21,323 nt of DNA from CAXQRU01 sp964226685 (GTDB lineage: Bacteria > Pseudomonadota > Gammaproteobacteria > Pseudomonadales > Cellvibrionaceae). Where the stretch lies: the NCBI GenBank assembly GCA_964226685.1, contig CAXQRU010000085.1:1-21323 (forward strand), in the 5' to 3' direction. Shown here in pieces: positions 14,504 to 21,323 of this stretch. The position numbers were made by a program, and so were the translations under genes. The notes beneath the pieces were generated by a model. The model had not been told where the DNA came from and searched no databases. It worked only from the letters and a program-made list of their open reading frames with translations. Positions within the stretch are counted from its first letter, which is position 1. Every line of letters begins with the position of its first letter.

Positions 14504-15255
14504 CCGAAAGTGCCATCTATAAAGGTCTGGTCAGGCATCGAAGGCGGGATAAATACAAAAGGCAGTTTAGCTATCGAGTATTTATGGTTTATCTGGATCT
14601 CGATGAACTTGACCCGGTTTTTCAGCAAACGCCTCTGTGGTCGCATCGGCGTTTCTCTTTGGCTTGGTTGCGTAAAAAAGATTTTTTAGGAGGCACTGAT
14701 CAGCCCTTAAAAGAGCAGGTGGCTAATTTGGTCTTTGAGAAAACCCAAAAAACACTCAAAGGCCCAGTAAGGATGCTCACAAATCTAAGATATTATGGGT
14801 TTATTATTAACCCCATTACTTGCTACTACTGTTTTGATGAGAGTGGTGAGCAAGTTGAGTATATTGTGGCAGAGGTGACCAATACACCTTGGAGAGACAG
14901 GATTCACTACGTCCTAGACTTCTCTGATAGCAGGTCAAACAAGCAGCAGATATCTTTTGATAAAGCAATGCATGTGTCACCTTTTCAGCCTATGGATATG
15001 ACCTATCACTGGTACAGTAAAACGCCGAGTGATAACTTGTTGATTCATTTAGATGTTCATCGTAATGGGCATTCCGTTTTTGATGCATCCATGAACCTCA
15101 GCAGAAACGTAATGACGACAAGTATGATGAATAAAACGATTTTGCTATACCCATTGATGACTTTGAAAGTTTTTGCTGCTATTTACTGGCAAGCGGTCAA
15201 GTTGTGGGTTCGTCGGGTACCGTTTTTTTCTAATCCTAACAATAAAAGTGTTTAG
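14500..15255 (+). CDS. DUF1365 family protein
   Basis: This 251-residue protein has clear DUF1365 (COG3496) features: SAIYKGLVRHRRRDKYKRQF at the start, YRVFMVYLDLDELD, RYYGFIINPITCYYCFDE (family pattern NPVSFYYC), VAEVTNTPWRDRIHYVL, and MHVSPFQPMDMTYHW. No catalytic role is established for the family that I know of. It is almost always encoded beside the amine-oxidase-like flavoprotein and a Cfa-like methyltransferase, as it is here, which suggests a shared step on membrane lipids. A moderately hydrophobic segment near residues 205-230 (KTILLYPLMTLKVFAAIYW) may associate with the membrane. The start overlaps the preceding stop (ATGA, 14500-14503). Confidence 0.93.
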   Translation: MTESAIYKGLVRHRRRDKYKRQFSYRVFMVYLDLDELDPVFQQTPLWSHRRFSLAWLRKKDFLGGTDQPLKEQVANLVFEKTQKTLKGPVRMLTNLRYYGFIINPITCYYCFDESGEQVEYIVAEVTNTPWRDRIHYVLDFSDSRSNKQQISFDKAMHVSPFQPMDMTYHWYSKTPSDNLLIHLDVHRNGHSVFDASMNLSRNVMTTSMMNKTILLYPLMTLKVFAAIYWQAVKLWVRRVPFFSNPNNKSV

Positions 15256-15271
15256 TTTTCGGAGTATTGGT

Positions 15272-16546
15272 ATGAAGTCAACGACAACAAAGTATGAGCA
15301 GAACCTTGCAAATACGAGTTCTCGATGGATGGATCGGGTGGCCAAAAAGCTGATTTTCAAGTTGTTGGCACATATTAAAGTCGGGAGTTTGCGAGTAGAC
15401 ACAATCGATGGCAGCTATGAATTTGGCGAACCATCCGATCAGGCCCGCATTTGTGCCAAGGTAGTGGTTCACGATGACAGTGTTTACAAAGATGTTCTCT
15501 TCAATGGTACCGTAGGCTCTGGAGAGGCTTATATGTGTGGCTCATGGAGTTCGCCAGATTTAGTCTGTGTGATTCGATTAATGTGTGCCAATATGAGCAT
15601 GATTAGCAAAATGGATGGCGGTTTCTCCACTGCTCTAAAACGTATATTTGGGGTTATTACCCATCGCTTAAGAGCCAATAGTAAACAACGTGCAAAGTTA
15701 AATATTGCGGCTCATTACGATTTGGGTAACGATTTTTTTAAATTGTTTCTCGATGATACCATGATGTACTCATCGGCCATTTATCCTCGTGATGATTCAA
15801 GTTTACAAGAGGCAGCGATTTATAAGTTGGAGCATATTTGTCAGCGTTTGAACCTTCAAACTAGTGATCATCTGCTTGAAGTTGGTTCTGGCTGGGGCGG
15901 TATGGCGATTTATGCGGCTAAACATTATGGCTGTCGAGTGACGACTACGACTATTTCTCAGGAACAATTTGATTATGCGGTTCAAGCCGTTGAAGCTGAG
16001 GGGCTGAGTGATCAAATCACCGTTTTATTGCATGACTATCGAGATTTAACCGGGCAGTTCGATAAAATTGTATCCATTGAAATGATTGAGGCCGTGGGTC
16101 ATAAATTTTATTCTACCTACTTTGCACATTGCTCTCGTTTATTAAAACCCAATGGCCTTATGTTGATTCAGGCGATCACCATCGCGGATCAGCGTTATGA
16201 AGAAATGAAAAAGGAGAGTGATTTTATCCAGCGCTATATTTTCCCTGGTGGAGAATTGCCCTCGCTTAATGTCATTAGCAATCACATTCGTAAAGATACC
16301 GATATGCAAATTGTGGGGGTGGAAGACATCACTCTTGATTATGCCAAAACACTCCGTCATTGGCGTGAACGTTTTTTTGATCGTATCGAGGAAGTTCGCG
16401 CTCAGCAATTTAATGAAACATTTATCAAAATGTGGGATTTTTATTTATGTTATTGCGAGGGTGGATTTTTGGAGCGGGTAATCAGTACGGTGCAATTATT
16501 ATTTGCCAAGCCTCAATGTAACGCTCTGCCTCGTGTCTCTCACTAA
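15272..16546 (+). CDS. Cfa-family SAM-dependent fatty-acyl-phospholipid methyltransferase
   Basis: This 424-residue protein belongs to the cyclopropane-fatty-acyl-phospholipid synthase family, which acts on double bonds of membrane lipid acyl chains using S-adenosylmethionine. Motifs: HYDLGNDFFKLFLD (148-161), MMYSSAIY (164-171), SAM-binding LEVGSGWGGMAIYAA (202-216), IEMIEAVGHKFY (269-280), QRYIFPGGELPS (320-331) and WDFYLCYCEGGF (388-399). By alignment from memory with E. coli Cfa, two bicarbonate-binding residues are changed (Cys139 is Ser168, His266 is Gln300), while Glu239 (Glu273) and Tyr317 (Tyr357) are kept. The product may therefore differ from a simple cyclopropane. The ATG at 15272 has GGAG seven bases upstream; longer in-frame starts lie inside the DUF1365 gene. 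The last bases overlap the DUF2878 gene. Confidence 0.94.
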   Translation: MKSTTTKYEQNLANTSSRWMDRVAKKLIFKLLAHIKVGSLRVDTIDGSYEFGEPSDQARICAKVVVHDDSVYKDVLFNGTVGSGEAYMCGSWSSPDLVCVIRLMCANMSMISKMDGGFSTALKRIFGVITHRLRANSKQRAKLNIAAHYDLGNDFFKLFLDDTMMYSSAIYPRDDSSLQEAAIYKLEHICQRLNLQTSDHLLEVGSGWGGMAIYAAKHYGCRVTTTTISQEQFDYAVQAVEAEGLSDQITVLLHDYRDLTGQFDKIVSIEMIEAVGHKFYSTYFAHCSRLLKPNGLMLIQAITIADQRYEEMKKESDFIQRYIFPGGELPSLNVISNHIRKDTDMQIVGVEDITLDYAKTLRHWRERFFDRIEEVRAQQFNETFIKMWDFYLCYCEGGFLERVISTVQLLFAKPQCNALPRVSH

Positions 16547-17039
16547 AGCCCTCGTTAATGCGGCAATTTTTGATCTAGGCTGGTTTGTTTGTACCTTCTT
16601 TGGTGATCGGGTCGCGGTGTCATATACCATCGCGGCCTTGATGGTTCACTTCTTGTGGATGGTTGAGCGCAGTTCCTGGCGTTTTGAGTCAGTAGTGATC
16701 CTTAGCTATCTGGTTTTAGGTGTTGTTATAGAGTCTCTTTATTTGTACTTCGGCGTCATCATATCGGATCGTTTACCCATTTGGATACTGATGCTTTGGG
16801 TGTTGTTCGCCACACTGCTCAATCACAGTCTATCGTGGTTTAAGGGTCGAGCGATGTTAGCTGCGGTTCTTACCGCGATTGCGGCGCCTTGGAGCTATTA
16901 TGCCGGGGCTGCGATCAATGATGCTGTTGAGTTGGGACAATTGAGTTTTAGTCTATCGGTAATCGCGATTTCTTGGGCCATTGTGATTGCACTGACGTAT
17001 TACCTATTAAAGCGATTGACACCGGAGGCTATTAAATGA
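16533..17039 (+). CDS. DUF2878-like integral membrane protein
   Basis: This is a polytopic inner-membrane protein of about 168 residues with five or six hydrophobic segments (for example VNAAIFDLGWFVCTFFGD, YTIAALMVHFLWMV, VILSYLVLGVVIESLYLYFG, LPIWILMLWVLFATLLNHSL, and a C-terminal LSVIAISWAIVIALTYYLL). The layout, the N-terminal GW motif and the operon position match DUF2878; no function is known. I prefer the GTG at 16533 (MSLTKALVNAAIF) because it begins where family members begin; a TTG at 16503 would add ten polar residues. Neither has a clear ribosome site, so translation is probably coupled to the Cfa-like gene, which it overlaps by 14 bases. It overlaps the next gene by ATGA. Confidence 0.82.
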   Translation: MSLTKALVNAAIFDLGWFVCTFFGDRVAVSYTIAALMVHFLWMVERSSWRFESVVILSYLVLGVVIESLYLYFGVIISDRLPIWILMLWVLFATLLNHSLSWFKGRAMLAAVLTAIAAPWSYYAGAAINDAVELGQLSFSLSVIAISWAIVIALTYYLLKRLTPEAIK

Positions 17040-17755
17040 AAGCGATTGTTTTTACTCTGTTTTTCGTCGGCGTATTAAATCCCGTATGGGCGTGTGATAC
17101 CCATAGTGCGGATATCATTGGTGCCGCCAAAAGCGATGATGGAAAGTTTTCCTATTGCGAATACCATTATGTTAACCCCTCACAAACAAAAGTCGATTAT
17201 CGATTATTAGATGGCAGCTTAATTGCCTCGAAAACGATTGATTACTCCAAGAGCCAGGTGGCACCCGATGTGGATCAAAGGGATAAACGCAGTGGTGAAT
17301 GGCGATCTGTGGTGAAACAGGGAGATAGTTATCAGCTATTTTACCAAAAAGCGAGCGGGGAGAATATTGAAACCAATAAGGTGACCGTCAAAGAAAACGC
17401 CATTGTTGATGCGGGTTTTGACCCCTTGATTCGACAGGAATGGCAATCACTGATAGATGGCAGCAAATCCACGTTTGAATTCGTGTCGCCAGTGCATGGC
17501 AAGGCGGTGACCTTGCAAGTTGTGAAGCCATCGAGTGACACTCAGTGTGGCCCCCATCCTTATGATAAAGATTCTCAGTTATGTCTGACAATTAAAGTCA
17601 ATAATCTCTTGATTCGAGCCTTTGCTGACCCCCTCTATCTAACCTATGATCGAAATAGCAAGCGCTTGGTACGCTTCTCTGGTGTCGTCAATATTAATGA
17701 TAACGAAGCCAATGATGTCTCCGCGACCATCGATTATCGCTATACCTCTGGATAG
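17036..17755 (+). CDS. Exported protein of unknown function, last gene of the ECF sigma operon
   Basis: I do not recognise this 239-residue protein. It starts with a signal peptide (MKAIVFTLFFVGVLNPVWA), and the first mature residue is Cys20. The VWAC junction is a poor lipobox because of the Trp, so periplasmic location is likelier than a lipoprotein. The mature part is rich in beta-like stretches: FSYCEYHYVN, VDYRLLDGSLIASKTIDY, SYQLFYQKASGENIETNKV, VTLQVVKPS and LVRFSGVVNINDN. Cys20, Cys42, Cys164 and Cys175 could form disulphides. The start overlaps the previous stop (ATGA), so it is part of the same operon and presumably of the same membrane stress response. Confidence 0.8.
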   Translation: MKAIVFTLFFVGVLNPVWACDTHSADIIGAAKSDDGKFSYCEYHYVNPSQTKVDYRLLDGSLIASKTIDYSKSQVAPDVDQRDKRSGEWRSVVKQGDSYQLFYQKASGENIETNKVTVKENAIVDAGFDPLIRQEWQSLIDGSKSTFEFVSPVHGKAVTLQVVKPSSDTQCGPHPYDKDSQLCLTIKVNNLLIRAFADPLYLTYDRNSKRLVRFSGVVNINDNEANDVSATIDYRYTSG

Positions 17756-17904
17756 TTTGGTTGTTTTTTGATCTTCCTGGGCCTTCGGGTCTGATTTCAT
17801 CCAAATAGATTCTAGCCAATGTCAGTGCCTATGGTATTATGCGGCCGAATGCTATTGGAGCCAACGCTGTATAGATTTGGCTCATTGTTTGAGTGAGAAA
17901 TACT
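17756..17904 (+). promoter_or_regulatory. nadA promoter/leader with hairpin
   Basis: A good -10 (TATTAT, 17835-17840) followed by a GC-rich GCGGCC discriminator probably marks the nadA promoter; no convincing -35 lies at the right distance. Further down, GAGCCAA (17858-17864) and TTGGCTC (17877-17883) form a perfect 7-bp stem with a 12-base loop, ending about 20 bases before the nadA ATG. Just after the upstream operon's stop are a six-T run (17764-17769) and a weak GGCC-TTCG-GGTC hairpin (around 17784-17795), possibly a weak terminator. Confidence 0.45.
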
Positions 17905-18972
17905 ATGTCTATCCTTGTTCCCGATCAAATGGAGAAAACCCGCAAGCTCGTACAGGAGCATTTGTCGGATTTTTCCAAGCCTAGCTATACTCCGGAAAAG
18001 ATAGCGGAGCTAACCGATACCATCAAAAAGCAACTGCTCGAGCAAAATGCGGTGTTGGTTGCACACTATTATACCGACCCTCTGGTTCAAGCGTTGGCGG
18101 AAGAGACCGGCGGCTGCGTATCGGACTCCTTGGAGATGGCTCGTTTTGGGAAGGAGCATCCAGCAACGACCTTGATCGTGGCGGGCGTCAAATTTATGGG
18201 TGAGACTGCCAAGATCCTCACCCCCCAAAAGCGTGTGCTCATGCCCACCATTGAGGCGACCTGCTCTTTGGATCTGGGTTGTCCTATTGACGATTTCTCT
18301 GCATTTTGCGACCAACATCCTGATCGTACCGTGATTGTTTACGCCAATACCTCTGCTGCAGTGAAAGCCCGTGCCGATTGGGTGGTGACCTCAAGCATTG
18401 CTCTGGATGTGGTTGACCACTTAGACAGTGAAGGCAAAAAAATGATTTGGGCACCCGATAAGCACTTGGGTGATTATGTGCAGCGTAAAACTGGTGCCGA
18501 TATTTTGTTGTGGGATGGTGCTTGTATTGTCCATGAAGAGTTTAAGGCCAAAGGTATTTTAGATCTTAAGGTTCAGCATCCTGAAGCAGCCATTTTGGTT
18601 CACCCTGAGTCACCAAGTTCCGTGATCGAATTGGCCGATGTGGTGGGTTCAACGTCCCAGTTGATTGAGGCCTCCAGAACGATGGTCAATAACACCTTTA
18701 TTGTGGCCACCGATCAGGGCATTTTTTATAAAATGCAACAACTAAGCCCTCAGAAGAATTTTTATATCGCGCCTACCGCAGGCAATGGTGCAACTTGCAG
18801 AAGTTGCGCCAACTGCCCATGGATGGCGATGAATAGCCTCGAAAAAATAGCGCACAGCCTAACAACGGGTGGCGACGAAATTGTTGTCGATCCCGATCTA
18901 GGTAAGCGCGCGATGTTGCCGCTCCAGCGCATGCTGGATTTCCGTAAATCTCAACCTTTAGCAATGGACTAA
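17905..18972 (+). CDS. nadA: Quinolinate synthase A
   Basis: This cytoplasmic iron-sulphur enzyme condenses iminoaspartate with dihydroxyacetone phosphate to quinolinate in de novo NAD synthesis. The protein is 355 residues and follows the E. coli-type long NadA closely: VAHYYTDPLVQALAEETGG, GGCVSDSLEMARFG, VAGVKFMGETAKIL, YANTSAAVKARADWVVTSS, WAPDKHLGDYVQ and HPESPSSVIELADVVGSTSQ. The three cluster ligands are present in EATCSLDLGC, GACIVHEEF and TCRSCANCPWMAM. The ATG at 17905 is preferred to an in-frame GTG at 17893, because a GAGTGAG ribosome-site-like run lies in front of it. The stop directly abuts the speA ATG (TAAATG), so the two are probably cotranscribed. nadB and nadC are not in the window. 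Confidence 0.97.
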   Translation: MSILVPDQMEKTRKLVQEHLSDFSKPSYTPEKIAELTDTIKKQLLEQNAVLVAHYYTDPLVQALAEETGGCVSDSLEMARFGKEHPATTLIVAGVKFMGETAKILTPQKRVLMPTIEATCSLDLGCPIDDFSAFCDQHPDRTVIVYANTSAAVKARADWVVTSSIALDVVDHLDSEGKKMIWAPDKHLGDYVQRKTGADILLWDGACIVHEEFKAKGILDLKVQHPEAAILVHPESPSSVIELADVVGSTSQLIEASRTMVNNTFIVATDQGIFYKMQQLSPQKNFYIAPTAGNGATCRSCANCPWMAMNSLEKIAHSLTTGGDEIVVDPDLGKRAMLPLQRMLDFRKSQPLAMD

Positions 18973-20874
18973 ATGATGGAAAAAGACTGGTCTATAGAAC
19001 ATTCGAACGAACTTTACGGCGTTGAGCGCTGGGGTAAATCGTATTTTTCAATTAATGATGCAGGCGAGTTGTCCGTTAGTGCGCCTTTTCACGAAGGCGT
19101 TAATGTGTCGCTGATGTCCATTGTTGAAGCGCTGCATGCTCGTGGACTCGAGGCGCCGGTTTTGCTGCGTATCGAAAACCTGCTCGATCATCGAATCAGT
19201 TGCTTAAATGAGGCGTTTAGTCGAGCCATTGAGTCGACCGGCTATAAAAATCATTATCGCGGTGTGTTTCCTGTCAAGGTGAACCAACAAAGTCATGTGA
19301 TTGAGGAACTTACTCGATTTGGTGAGCACTACCATCACGGCTTGGAGGCGGGAAGCAAAGCTGAGCTGATCATAGCTTTATCGCACATACAAGATAACGA
19401 TGCTTTAATCGTCTGCAATGGCTATAAAGACTCCGAATTTATTGATCTAGGTTTACATGCCATCAAACTCGGCAAACGTTGCTTCTTTGTGATTGAAACC
19501 CCATCTGAATTGCCTATCATTATTGAGCGCAGTCGTGCCTTGGGTGTTAAGCCTATGATAGGTGTGCGTTTAAAATTAACCGCAAAAGTAGATGGTCATT
19601 GGAGTGCCGATAGCGGCGATCGAAGCATTTTTGGTTTATCCAGTATTCAATTGATGAACTTAGTTGATCAGCTCAAAGCGGCGGATATGCTCGATAGTTT
19701 ACAATTATTGCACTTCCATTTAGGTTCGCAAATTCCCAATATTCGTAATATTCGCGTTGGTATGTTAGAGGCTTGCCGCTATTATATTGAATTGGTAAAA
19801 GAAGGTGCGCCTCTCGGATATATGGACTTAGGTGGCGGTTTGGCGGTTGATTACGACGGTAGCCACAGTAATGACACCCATAGCATGAACTACGGTTTGG
19901 ATGAATACTGTGTGGATGTGGTCGAGGCGGTAATGTTCGCCTTAAATGCTGAGAATATTCCGCACCCGGTATTAATTTCTGAATCAGGTCGTGCGACAGT
20001 GGCCTACTCATCAGTACTGTTATTTAATATTTTGGATACCAGTACCTTTGAGCCTTTGCCCATTGAAGCAGTTGCAAGTGATGCGCCAGGCGTTATTATC
20101 AGTATGCAGTATGTGCTGGATCATTTAACTGAAGACAACGTTCAGGAAACCTATAACGATAGCTTGCATTATCGAGAGGAAGCACGTGAGCTGTTTAAGC
20201 GCGGGCAAATTAATTTAAGGCAGAGAGCTTGTGCTGAAAATTATTTTCTACTCATAGCCAAGAAGATTATTCATTTGCTGGAGGATATGGAAAGAATCCC
20301 CAGCGATTTGATCAATATTAAAGAAGAAATGGCCGATATCTACTATGGTAATTTCAGCGTGTTTCAATCGCTGCCAGATACCTGGGCAATCGACCAAATC
20401 TTTCCCATTATGCCGATCCATAAGTTGGATCAAAAGCCTGATCGCGATGCCGTGATTGCAGATATTACTTGTGATTGCGATGGCAAAATTGATCGTTTTG
20501 CTGGAGTTGATGGCACACAAGGAACCTTGAGATTGCACTCATTCAATGAAGGCGATGACTATTATATGGGAGTCTTTTTGGTTGGTGCGTATCAAGAAAC
20601 CCTGGGTGATCTGCACAACTTGTTTGGCGATACCAACGTTGCCAGTGTTCGTATTAATTCTGATGGTAGCTTCTCGGTGGTGACCGAGCTTGAAGGCGAT
20701 AGCATTTCAGATGTGTTAAGTTATGTCGAGTATCATCCCGATGCGATGAAAAAATATTTTCGTAATACCGCAGAAAAAGCAGTTCAAGAGGGGCGTATCA
20801 CTGTGTCTGAGCGTCAAAAAATGTTAAAAGATTTCAATGAGAGTCTTAACGGCTATACATATTTTGAAAAATAG
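18973..20874 (+). CDS. speA: Biosynthetic arginine decarboxylase
   Basis: This PLP enzyme of 633 residues converts arginine to agmatine, the first step of the agmatine route to putrescine. It is of the long SpeA type (E. coli ~658). Seen: the N-terminal YGVERWGKSYFSIN, PLP lysine Lys102 in FPVKVNQQ, LEAGSKAELIIAL, CNGYKDSEFI, LHFHLGSQIPNI, MDLGGGLAVDYDG, ESGRATVAY, and the catalytic cysteine in ITCDCDGKIDRF (Cys500 by codon count), close to the E. coli TCDSDG motif. The ATG at 18973 directly follows the nadA stop; a second ATG is the next codon. There is little ribosome-site sequence, so coupling with nadA is likely. The next gene is a carboxynorspermidine synthase-like gene, which places the enzyme in a carboxyspermidine/norspermidine pathway. 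Confidence 0.97.
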   Translation: MMEKDWSIEHSNELYGVERWGKSYFSINDAGELSVSAPFHEGVNVSLMSIVEALHARGLEAPVLLRIENLLDHRISCLNEAFSRAIESTGYKNHYRGVFPVKVNQQSHVIEELTRFGEHYHHGLEAGSKAELIIALSHIQDNDALIVCNGYKDSEFIDLGLHAIKLGKRCFFVIETPSELPIIIERSRALGVKPMIGVRLKLTAKVDGHWSADSGDRSIFGLSSIQLMNLVDQLKAADMLDSLQLLHFHLGSQIPNIRNIRVGMLEACRYYIELVKEGAPLGYMDLGGGLAVDYDGSHSNDTHSMNYGLDEYCVDVVEAVMFALNAENIPHPVLISESGRATVAYSSVLLFNILDTSTFEPLPIEAVASDAPGVIISMQYVLDHLTEDNVQETYNDSLHYREEARELFKRGQINLRQRACAENYFLLIAKKIIHLLEDMERIPSDLINIKEEMADIYYGNFSVFQSLPDTWAIDQIFPIMPIHKLDQKPDRDAVIADITCDCDGKIDRFAGVDGTQGTLRLHSFNEGDDYYMGVFLVGAYQETLGDLHNLFGDTNVASVRINSDGSFSVVTELEGDSISDVLSYVEYHPDAMKKYFRNTAEKAVQEGRITVSERQKMLKDFNESLNGYTYFEK

Positions 20875-20885
20875 GGGGAGCAACA

Positions 20886-21323
20886 ATGGCTAAAGTAATG
20901 ATAATTGGAGCAGGTGGCGTGGGTAGCGTGGTTGCACATAAATGTGCTCAATTACCCGAAGTGTTCACCGAAATTGTATTGGCAAGTCGTACCTTTTCAA
21001 AGTGTGAAGCCATTGCCGACAGCGTTTATGAAAAAACCGGCCGCAAAATACACCCACATCAATTGGATGCCGATAACGTTGCTGAAACCGTCGCGGTATT
21101 AAAAATGGAGCGCCCCTTATTGGTGATTAATGTGGCTTTGCCTTATCAAGACCTCAATATTATGGATGCGTGTTTGGAAGCTGGCGTTCATTACCTAGAT
21201 ACGGCTAACTATGAGCCGCTCGATGAAGCTAAATTTGAATATAAGTGGCAGTGGGCTTATCAAGAAAAATTTGAAAAGAGCTGCCACAATCACTACAGCG
21301 TACTCAAACATGCAACTCAAGAG
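20886..21323 (+). CDS. Carboxynorspermidine/carboxyspermidine synthase-like, 3' truncated by window
   Basis: The reading frame is open from the ATG at 20886 (146 codons visible) and runs off the edge. It begins MAKVMIIGAGGVGSVVAHKC, a Rossmann GxGGVG motif of the saccharopine-dehydrogenase-like fold, and continues with VLASRTFSKCEAIA, LDADNVAETV, LVINVALPYQDLNIMDACLE, HYLDTANYEPLDEAKFEY and WQWAYQEKFEK, all strongly typical of carboxynorspermidine synthase (usual length ~400). The enzyme reductively joins aspartate semialdehyde to a diamine, using NADPH. A very strong ribosome site (GGGGGAG, 20874-20880) ends five bases before the ATG, right after the speA stop. Residues from about 132 onward do not continue with the expected AGLTALLGSGFDPGVT-like segment in any frame; see findings. 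Confidence 0.85.
   Translation, partial: MAKVMIIGAGGVGSVVAHKCAQLPEVFTEIVLASRTFSKCEAIADSVYEKTGRKIHPHQLDADNVAETVAVLKMERPLLVINVALPYQDLNIMDACLEAGVHYLDTANYEPLDEAKFEYKWQWAYQEKFEKSCHNHYSVLKHATQE

Noticed and set aside
17740..17769. Intrinsic terminator overlapping the stop of the exported-protein gene
   Set aside because: The stem (CTAT-CC with GG-ATAG, one bulge) is weak even though a T run follows; not strong enough to list separately.
17756..17904. NAD-sensing riboswitch before nadA
   Set aside because: Only one simple hairpin is present; no conserved riboswitch core can be recognised.

Overview
The window reads as chromosomal DNA of an aquatic, probably marine, gammaproteobacterium of moderate GC (mid-40s percent by eye). 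NadA, SpeA and GcvP all look gammaproteobacterial, and a TonB-dependent receptor and a BarA-like tripartite histidine kinase are present. No rRNA gene, tRNA gene, insertion sequence, phage gene or CRISPR array was seen. The last gene runs off the right edge. The first ~460 bases hold no gene I can support.

Left part (about 467-6795, + strand): a four-gene signalling operon. It encodes an outer-membrane TonB-dependent receptor, a NarL/FixJ response regulator, a solitary periplasmic binding protein of the ABC_sub_bind type with no permease or ATPase nearby, and a hybrid histidine kinase (HAMP, HisKA, HATPase, pseudo-receiver, receiver, HPt). The binding-protein and kinase genes overlap by one base. 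A plausible reading is that a ligand crosses the outer membrane through the receptor, is bound in the periplasm, and is reported to the kinase, which signals to the regulator. A perfect 13-bp hairpin separates this operon from the convergent gcvP.

Middle left (6831-10442, - strand): gcvP (glycine decarboxylase P-protein) without gcvT or gcvH beside it, and a small soluble diguanylate cyclase with an intact GGEEF motif and inhibitory site.

Centre (10528-17755): a complete ECF sigma/anti-sigma island of the RpoE-ChrR (singlet-oxygen, ECF11) type. The sigma and zinc/cupin anti-sigma genes are on the - strand. A divergent seven-gene operon on the + strand encodes an NTF2/SnoaL-like protein, a short-chain dehydrogenase, an FAD-dependent amine-oxidase-like protein, a DUF1365 protein, a Cfa-family methyltransferase, a DUF2878 membrane protein and an unrecognised exported protein. 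Most of these genes are joined by ATGA overlaps. The divergent intergenic region holds two promoters of the same form, TGATCY-N17-CGTA, one facing each way, which gives a direct sequence argument that the sigma factor drives both itself and the operon. The gene content points to modification of membrane phospholipid acyl chains under photo-oxidative stress. The methyltransferase has lost two of the five bicarbonate-binding residues of E. coli Cfa, so it may make something other than a plain cyclopropane.

Right part (17905-end, + strand): nadA (quinolinate synthase), speA (biosynthetic arginine decarboxylase) and the start of a carboxynorspermidine synthase-like gene form a close-packed NAD/polyamine group. 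The last ~45 bases do not continue the expected family sequence, which may reflect a contig end or a rearrangement.
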